Origin: Gaiellasilicea sp045403015 | GTDB lineage: Bacteria; Actinomycetota; Thermoleophilia; Gaiellales; Gaiellaceae | Assembly: GCA_045403015.1 (NCBI GenBank) | Contig: JAXIPI010000434.1 | Location: 1-10,092 of the forward strand | DNA length: 10,092 nt | Direction of reading: 5' to 3' | In this document: in pieces, positions 6,460 to 10,092 of the stretch | Numbering within the stretch: position 1 is the first letter of the stretch | How the letters are laid out: every line of letters begins with the position of its first letter | Notes under the pieces: model-generated | Told to the model about the DNA's origin: nothing | What the model saw: the letters and a program-made list of their open reading frames with translations, nothing else | Database searches by the model: none | Program-made: the position numbers and the translations under genes

Positions 6460-7595
6460 GAGCAGGGCCCGCGCAGATCGGGCTCCTGCGCGCTGCGCGC
6501 GAGCGCGACCTCTTCGTGATCGCCGTCGATCGCGATCCTTCGGCACCCGGCTTCGCCTACGCGGACAAGCGGGCGCTCGTCTCCACGGAGGACGAGCCGG
6601 CGGTCGACCGCCTCGCCCGCGCCGAGAGCGTCGACGGGATCATCTCGCCCGGCGCGGACTGGCCGGTCGGGGTTGCCGCGAGGGTGGCGGCGCGGCTCGG
6701 GCTTCCCCATCCGATCGACGAAGCGACCGCAGTACTTGTGACCACCAAGTCGAGACAGCGGGAGCGATTCGCCGCGGCCGGCGTGCCGCAACCGCGCCCG
6801 CTCGAGGAACCGGTCGCGCCCTGCGTTGTGAAAGCGCCCGACCGGCAGGGCCAACGGGGCTTGACCTTCGTCCGGACTGAGGAGGAGCTCCCGGCTGCGA
6901 TCGAGGCGGCGATCGAGGCCTCGCGGAACGGCCTGTACATCGTCGAGGAGTACGTCGACGGCCCGGAGGTGACCGTACAGGCCGTCTCGATCGACGGCGT
7001 CTTCCACCCCCTCCTCGTCGCCGACCGCATCACCGCCGACCCGCCTGCGTTCGGCGTCGCGCTGGCGCACGCCTGGCCTTGTGTTACAGGAACACAAAGT
7101 CCAATCGAGGCGGCTCGGGCCGCGGCCGAAGCGCTTGGGGTCCGCAACGGGCCGACGTACACCCAGATCCGGGTCGGGGCGGACGGATCCCGCGTGGTTG
7201 AGCTGGCTGCGCGCCTCGGCGGCGGCCACGACGCAGAGCTCACCGTGGCCGCGACCGGGGTGAAGCTGAACGACCTTGCGCTCGACTTCGCACTCGGAAA
7301 CGAGGCTTGTGTTACAGGAACACAAAGTTTCTCTTCCTCCCAACCGGGCGGGGCGTGCGTTCTGTTCCTCGTCGCGCCCGAAGGGGTGCTGCACGCCGTC
7401 GAGGGGCGGGAGGCGGCGCACGCCTCCGAGGGTGTCCTGGACGTGCGGATCTACCGCGAGCCGGGCTTCCGGATCGGGCCGCTGCTGCGGGGTGCGGATC
7501 GCGCCGGCGCGGTGATCGCGGTCGGCGACAGCCGCGACGACGCGCTCGCCCGCGCTCGGGCGGCCGCCGACGAAATACGCTTCGTCCTCGAATGA
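6402..7595 (+). CDS. ATP-grasp carboxylate-amine ligase-like protein carrying two in-frame palindromic inserts
   Basis: A 397-residue ATP-grasp enzyme. The N-terminal pre-ATP-grasp domain has RLLVLGAGPAQIGLLRAARE (15-34) and AVDRDPSAPG. The ATP-binding part has VVKAPDRQGQRG (142-153; K144 and a glycine-rich loop) and YIVEEYVDGPEVTVQ (179-193). The metal region is YTQIRVGADGSRVVELAARLGGG (253-275). Most relatives have Glu where Q255 stands and Glu-x-Asn where E267-L-A stands, so the metal site is altered or subfamily-specific. Such enzymes join a carboxylate to an amine or thiol through an acyl phosphate. In this operon, acylation of an amino sugar is possible. Two identical CVTGTQS stretches (227-233 and 303-309) come from a repeated DNA palindrome and fall in predicted loops. 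GTG at 6402 overlaps the previous gene by 58 bases. A CTG at 6417, 5 bases after GGAGGGAG, is an alternative start. It ends in ATGA with the next gene. Confidence 0.83.
   Translation: MEGEQLAGSDRAGQRLLVLGAGPAQIGLLRAARERDLFVIAVDRDPSAPGFAYADKRALVSTEDEPAVDRLARAESVDGIISPGADWPVGVAARVAARLGLPHPIDEATAVLVTTKSRQRERFAAAGVPQPRPLEEPVAPCVVKAPDRQGQRGLTFVRTEEELPAAIEAAIEASRNGLYIVEEYVDGPEVTVQAVSIDGVFHPLLVADRITADPPAFGVALAHAWPCVTGTQSPIEAARAAAEALGVRNGPTYTQIRVGADGSRVVELAARLGGGHDAELTVAATGVKLNDLALDFALGNEACVTGTQSFSSSQPGGACVLFLVAPEGVLHAVEGREAAHASEGVLDVRIYREPGFRIGPLLRGADRAGAVIAVGDSRDDALARARAAADEIRFVLE
7078..7100 (+). repeat. Palindromic repeat, copy 1, inside the ATP-grasp gene
   Basis: First copy of an exact 23-bp direct repeat (second at 7306-7328). 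Its core is a perfect hairpin, TTGTGTT (7079-7085), loop ACAGG, AACACAA (7091-7097). In frame it reads TGT GTT ACA GGA ACA CAA, encoding CVTGTQ, then AGT for Ser. Every codon ends in A or T, unlike the surrounding sequence. It lies between the HAWP segment and the PIEAARAAAEALG helix of the protein. Confidence 0.9.
7306..7328 (+). repeat. Palindromic repeat, copy 2, inside the ATP-grasp gene
   Basis: Second identical copy, 228 bases (76 codons) after the first and so in the same frame and orientation, again encoding CVTGTQS. The hairpin arms are at 7307-7313 and 7319-7325. It interrupts a low-conservation linker between ALDFALGNEA and the GGACVLFLVAPEG strand. Flanking bases differ from copy 1 on both sides, so the repeated unit is sharply bounded. 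Confidence 0.9.
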
Positions 7596-8707
7596 CCAGG
7601 GAAACTCAGCTGGGCTTCCAGCCGCCCTCGATCGGCGAGGAGGAGATCGAGGCTGTCGCCGACGCTCTTCGCTCCGGTTGGCTGACCACAGGCCCGCGTG
7701 CGGCGCTGCTCGAGGAGCGGATGGCCGAGTACCTCGAGACCAAGCACGTGCTCGCCGTCGCCTCCGGTACTGCGGCATTGCACCTCGCGCTCGTCGCGCT
7801 CGGGATCGGTGAGGGAGACGAGGTGATCACGACTCCGATCACGTGGCCGGCGACTGCGAACGTGATCGTCCATACCGGTGCGACGCCTGTTTTCGTCGAC
7901 GTCCGCGAGGGAGACCTGAACATCGATCCCGACCTGATCGAGGCGGCGGTCACCGAGCAGACGAAGGCGATCATGCCCGTCCACCTCGCCGGGCAGCCGT
8001 GCGACATGGATCCAATTTGGGGGCTCGGAGTCCCGGTGATCGAGGACGCCGCGCACGCGGCCGAGAGCGCGTATCGAGGCCGCAAGCTGGGAGGGCTCTC
8101 CGAGGCGACCTGCTTCTCGCTCTACGCCACCAAGAACATCGCGGCCGGCGAAGGCGGCCTCGTGTCCACAAACAGGGACGACGTCGCCGACGCGATCCGG
8201 AATCTCCGGCTGATGCGCCGCGGTGACGGGTCGCGCTACGACATCACCGTTCCCGGCTACAAGGCGAACCTCTCCGACGTCCTCGCTGCGATCGCCCTCG
8301 TCCAGCTCGACAAGTTGCCCGAGCACACGGCCGCGAGGGAGCGGCAGTTCGCGCTCTACGACGAAGGGCTCGCCGGCCTCGACGGAATCGAGCCGCTTGC
8401 CCGCGACCCGCGCGACACGCATGCGCTGCACCTGTACGTCGTCCGCGTGGATGCCGGTCGTTTCGGCCTGACCCGCGACGAGCTGCAGCGCGCGCTCACC
8501 GCCGAGCGCATCTCGACCTCGATCCACTTCCTGCCGGTGCACCGCCTGAGCTGGTACCGCGAGCGCTACCCGAGCCAGCCGTCACTTCCGGTCGCGGAGC
8601 GCGCGGGCGACGAGATCCTGTCGCTGCCGCTGTCACCCGCTCACTCCGACGACGACATCACGGATGTGATCGAGGCGCTCGGGCGGATCCGCGACCGCAG
8701 CGCATGA
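7592..8707 (+). CDS. DegT/DnrJ/EryC1/StrS-family (ArnB/PseC/WecE-like) sugar-nucleotide aminotransferase
   Basis: A complete 371-residue PLP aminotransferase of normal length. The N-terminus FQPPSIGEEEIEAVADALRSGWLTTGP (9-35) is the family hallmark, followed by VASGTAALHLALVAL (56-70; PLP phosphate loop), TPITWPATANVIVHTGATPVFVD (81-103), EDAAHAAESAYRG (151-163; D152 binds the PLP nitrogen) and SLYATKNIAAGEGG (176-189) with Schiff-base lysine K181. PGYKANLSDVLAAIALVQLDKL and FLPVHRLSWYRERYP are typical C-terminal substrate segments. It would transfer an amino group, usually from glutamate, to a keto-sugar nucleotide, most simply the product of the dehydratase at 5452-6459. ATG at 7592 overlaps the previous TGA (ATGA), and its own TGA overlaps the next ATG the same way. 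No Shine-Dalgarno is seen, so it probably relies on coupling. Confidence 0.92.
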   Translation: MTRETQLGFQPPSIGEEEIEAVADALRSGWLTTGPRAALLEERMAEYLETKHVLAVASGTAALHLALVALGIGEGDEVITTPITWPATANVIVHTGATPVFVDVREGDLNIDPDLIEAAVTEQTKAIMPVHLAGQPCDMDPIWGLGVPVIEDAAHAAESAYRGRKLGGLSEATCFSLYATKNIAAGEGGLVSTNRDDVADAIRNLRLMRRGDGSRYDITVPGYKANLSDVLAAIALVQLDKLPEHTAARERQFALYDEGLAGLDGIEPLARDPRDTHALHLYVVRVDAGRFGLTRDELQRALTAERISTSIHFLPVHRLSWYRERYPSQPSLPVAERAGDEILSLPLSPAHSDDDITDVIEALGRIRDRSA

Positions 8708-9669
8708 AACGCGGAGTCCGCGTCCTCGCGACGCTCGCGCTCACGGGTCTCGCGATCGCCTATCTCGTCTGGAAGATCGACATCCGCCAGACCGTCGACG
8801 TTATCGCCGAGGCGAGCCCGTGGTGGTTCCTGCTCGCGGTCGCGATCATGACGCTCACCGTTCTGCCGATGGCCGAGCGCTGGCGCCGTCTGCTCAGGTC
8901 GCAGGGCATCCACGAGCGGTTGCCGTGGCTGACCCGGGCGTACTTCGTCTCCTACACGGCCGGCCAGATCCTGCCGACCTCGATCGGCGGCGACGCGGTC
9001 CGGATCCTCGAGACCTCCCGTCGCCACCGCGAGCGGCTCGGTGCGATCACGGCCATCGTCCTGCTCGAGCGCGCGCTCGGCGGTGCGGCGACGGTACTCC
9101 TCGGCGCCGTCGGCTTCCTGCTCGCGATCGGTCGCTACGACGTCGGCGCCTACCTCTGGATCGAGGGCGCCTTCGTGCTGCTGACCTTCCTGCTCGCCTT
9201 CCTGATGTTCTCGCGCTCCGCGCGACCGATCCTGCGAGCAACCGCCCCGCTGTTGCGGCGGCTGAGGCTCGAGCGGCCGATGCGCGCGGTCTACGACGGC
9301 ATCCACGCCTTCCGCGATCGCACGGGCCTGCTCGTCGGAATGTTCCTGTTCACAGTCGCGATCCAGTCAGTGCGGGTGCTCGCGATCTGGGCGACGGCGC
9401 GGGCAGTTGGGATCGACCTCTCGCCGCGGATCTACTACGTGATGGGCCCGCTCTTCTTCCTCGTCCTGCTCGTGCCGTTCACGCTGAACGGATTCGCGGT
9501 CCGCGAGGCGTTCTTCGTCAGCTTTCTCGGCAATGTCGGCGTCGGCGCCGACCAGGCGTTCGCCGCCGGGTTCCTCTTCTTCCTGGTCACGGTCGCGATG
9601 GCCCTGCCGGGCGGCGCGATCCTGCTCTGGGAGGGGCTGCATGGGAGGCCGAGCGTGACCAATGCCTGA
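8704..9669 (+). CDS. Lysylphosphatidylglycerol-synthetase-TM (YbhN/AglD/UPF0104) family membrane protein
   Basis: A 321-residue integral membrane protein with about 8 hydrophobic segments. Hallmarks of the family are AERWRRLLRSQGI (57-69), AYFVSYTAGQILPTSIGGDAVRI (79-101), LLERALGGAATVLLG (120-134) and VPFTLNGFAVREAFFVSFLGNVGV (257-280). The domain is the membrane part of MprF, where it flips charged lipids, and of AglD-type proteins found beside glycan genes. Within this operon a role in moving or handling a polyprenyl-linked sugar is reasonable but inferred. It has no synthase domain, so it is not full MprF. The start ATG overlaps the preceding TGA; the end overlaps the next gene by 8 bases. 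Confidence 0.87.
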   Translation: MKRGVRVLATLALTGLAIAYLVWKIDIRQTVDVIAEASPWWFLLAVAIMTLTVLPMAERWRRLLRSQGIHERLPWLTRAYFVSYTAGQILPTSIGGDAVRILETSRRHRERLGAITAIVLLERALGGAATVLLGAVGFLLAIGRYDVGAYLWIEGAFVLLTFLLAFLMFSRSARPILRATAPLLRRLRLERPMRAVYDGIHAFRDRTGLLVGMFLFTVAIQSVRVLAIWATARAVGIDLSPRIYYVMGPLFFLVLLVPFTLNGFAVREAFFVSFLGNVGVGADQAFAAGFLFFLVTVAMALPGGAILLWEGLHGRPSVTNA

Positions 9670-10092
9670 CGCGAGCGTCGTCGTCGTCACCTACAACGCG
9701 CTGCCCTGGATCGAGCAGAGCATCGAGAGCGTACGCGGCGAGGAGGTCGTGGTCGTCGACAACGGCTCGACGGACGGCACGGTCGACGTGGTGCGCGAGC
9801 TCTTCCCGCAGGCGCTTCTGGTCGAGCGCGAGAACCTGGGTCTGGCCTCGGGCTGGAACGCGGGCATGGCTATCGTCACCGGCCGCTACTTCTTGCTCCT
9901 GAACGCCGACGCGTGGATGACCGACGGCGCGCTCGCGCGCCTCGTGGCGTTCGCCGACGCCCACCCTGAGGCTGCGGTCGTCGGCCCCAAGCTCCTGAAC
10001 ACGGACGGGACGCTGCAGCGCTCGGTGCGCGGCTTCCCGACGCTCTGGCGGCTCGCGACCGAGTACTTCTTCCTCCGCAAGCTCGCGCCGCG
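9662..10092 (+). CDS. GT2 glycosyltransferase, WbbL/rhamnosyltransferase-like (3' end missing)
   Basis: The first 143 residues of a family 2 glycosyltransferase running off the right edge. Visible motifs are VVVVTYNALPWIEQSIESV (6-24), VVVVDNGSTDGTVDVV (29-44; nucleotide-binding Asp), ENLGLASGWNAGMA (57-70), YFLLLNADAWMTDGAL (76-91; NAD occupies the place of the metal-binding NPD/DxD) and AVVGPKLLNTDGTLQRSVRGFPTLW (105-129). This pattern is that of WbbL-type rhamnosyltransferases and related polysaccharide transferases, which add a sugar to a lipid-linked acceptor on the cytoplasmic face. The ATG at 9662 overlaps the upstream stop by 8 bases; GGGAGG at 9643-9648 lies 13 bases ahead, rather far for a ribosome site. 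Donor and acceptor are unknown. Confidence 0.88.
   Translation, partial: MPDASVVVVTYNALPWIEQSIESVRGEEVVVVDNGSTDGTVDVVRELFPQALLVERENLGLASGWNAGMAIVTGRYFLLLNADAWMTDGALARLVAFADAHPEAAVVGPKLLNTDGTLQRSVRGFPTLWRLATEYFFLRKLAP

Noticed and set aside
7078..7100. Reading the palindrome as a LexA-type or other known operator
   Set aside because: It lies deep inside a coding region, twice, and does not match the actinobacterial GAAC-N4-GTTC LexA box.
7078..7328. CRISPR array
   Set aside because: Only two repeats, with a 205-base 'spacer' that is conserved coding sequence.
7307..7591. Upstream extension of the second DegT aminotransferase frame
   Set aside because: It lies in another frame of the ATP-grasp gene. 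The ATGA overlap at 7592-7595 and the family N-terminus fix the start.

Overview
The window is a gene-dense, very GC-rich stretch with strong G/C bias at third codon positions, GTG and TTG starts, and genes that mostly overlap by a few bases. This fits a high-GC actinobacterium. A soil member of the Thermoleophilia type is my guess from general style only; there is no rRNA or marker gene here to test it.

Layout. (1) 1-813: the C-terminal three quarters of a DegT/DnrJ/EryC1/StrS sugar aminotransferase, cut by the left edge. (2) 847-2849: a TetR-family regulator followed by a DHA2-type (EmrB/QacA-like) drug-efflux MFS transporter. Near-identical inverted repeats of the form WAGTGA-N4-TYACTA precede both genes, which suggests one regulator controlling itself and the pump. 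(3) Minus strand, 4572-2846: a DUF402 (FomD/Ntdp-like) protein whose stop overlaps the GTG start of a second, 12-helix MFS transporter. That transporter's stop interlocks with the stop of the efflux pump at a shared CTAG. (4) 4538 to the right edge: a tightly packed plus-strand operon of six genes with no intergenic space. It holds an ArnC/GtrB-like polyprenyl-phosphate glycosyltransferase, an RmlB/LegB-like NAD-dependent sugar-nucleotide dehydratase/epimerase, an ATP-grasp ligase, a DegT/ArnB-like PLP aminotransferase, a YbhN/AglD/MprF-type membrane protein, and a WbbL-like GT2 glycosyltransferase cut by the right edge.

Working model (inference): the dehydratase and aminotransferase make a nucleotide-linked 4-amino-deoxy sugar, the ATP-grasp enzyme may acylate an amine or otherwise make an amide bond, the ArnC-like enzyme loads a sugar onto a polyprenyl phosphate, and the membrane protein and GT2 act in lipid-linked glycan assembly or transfer. 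It resembles the arn logic with an ATP-grasp enzyme in place of the formyltransferase.

The most unusual signal is a 23-bp exact repeat present twice inside the ATP-grasp gene (7078-7100 and 7306-7328). Each copy is an AT-rich perfect hairpin (7-bp arms, 5-nt loop) in the same reading frame, encoding CVTGTQS with codons that are rare in the surrounding DNA. It looks like a small palindromic element accepted inside coding sequence.
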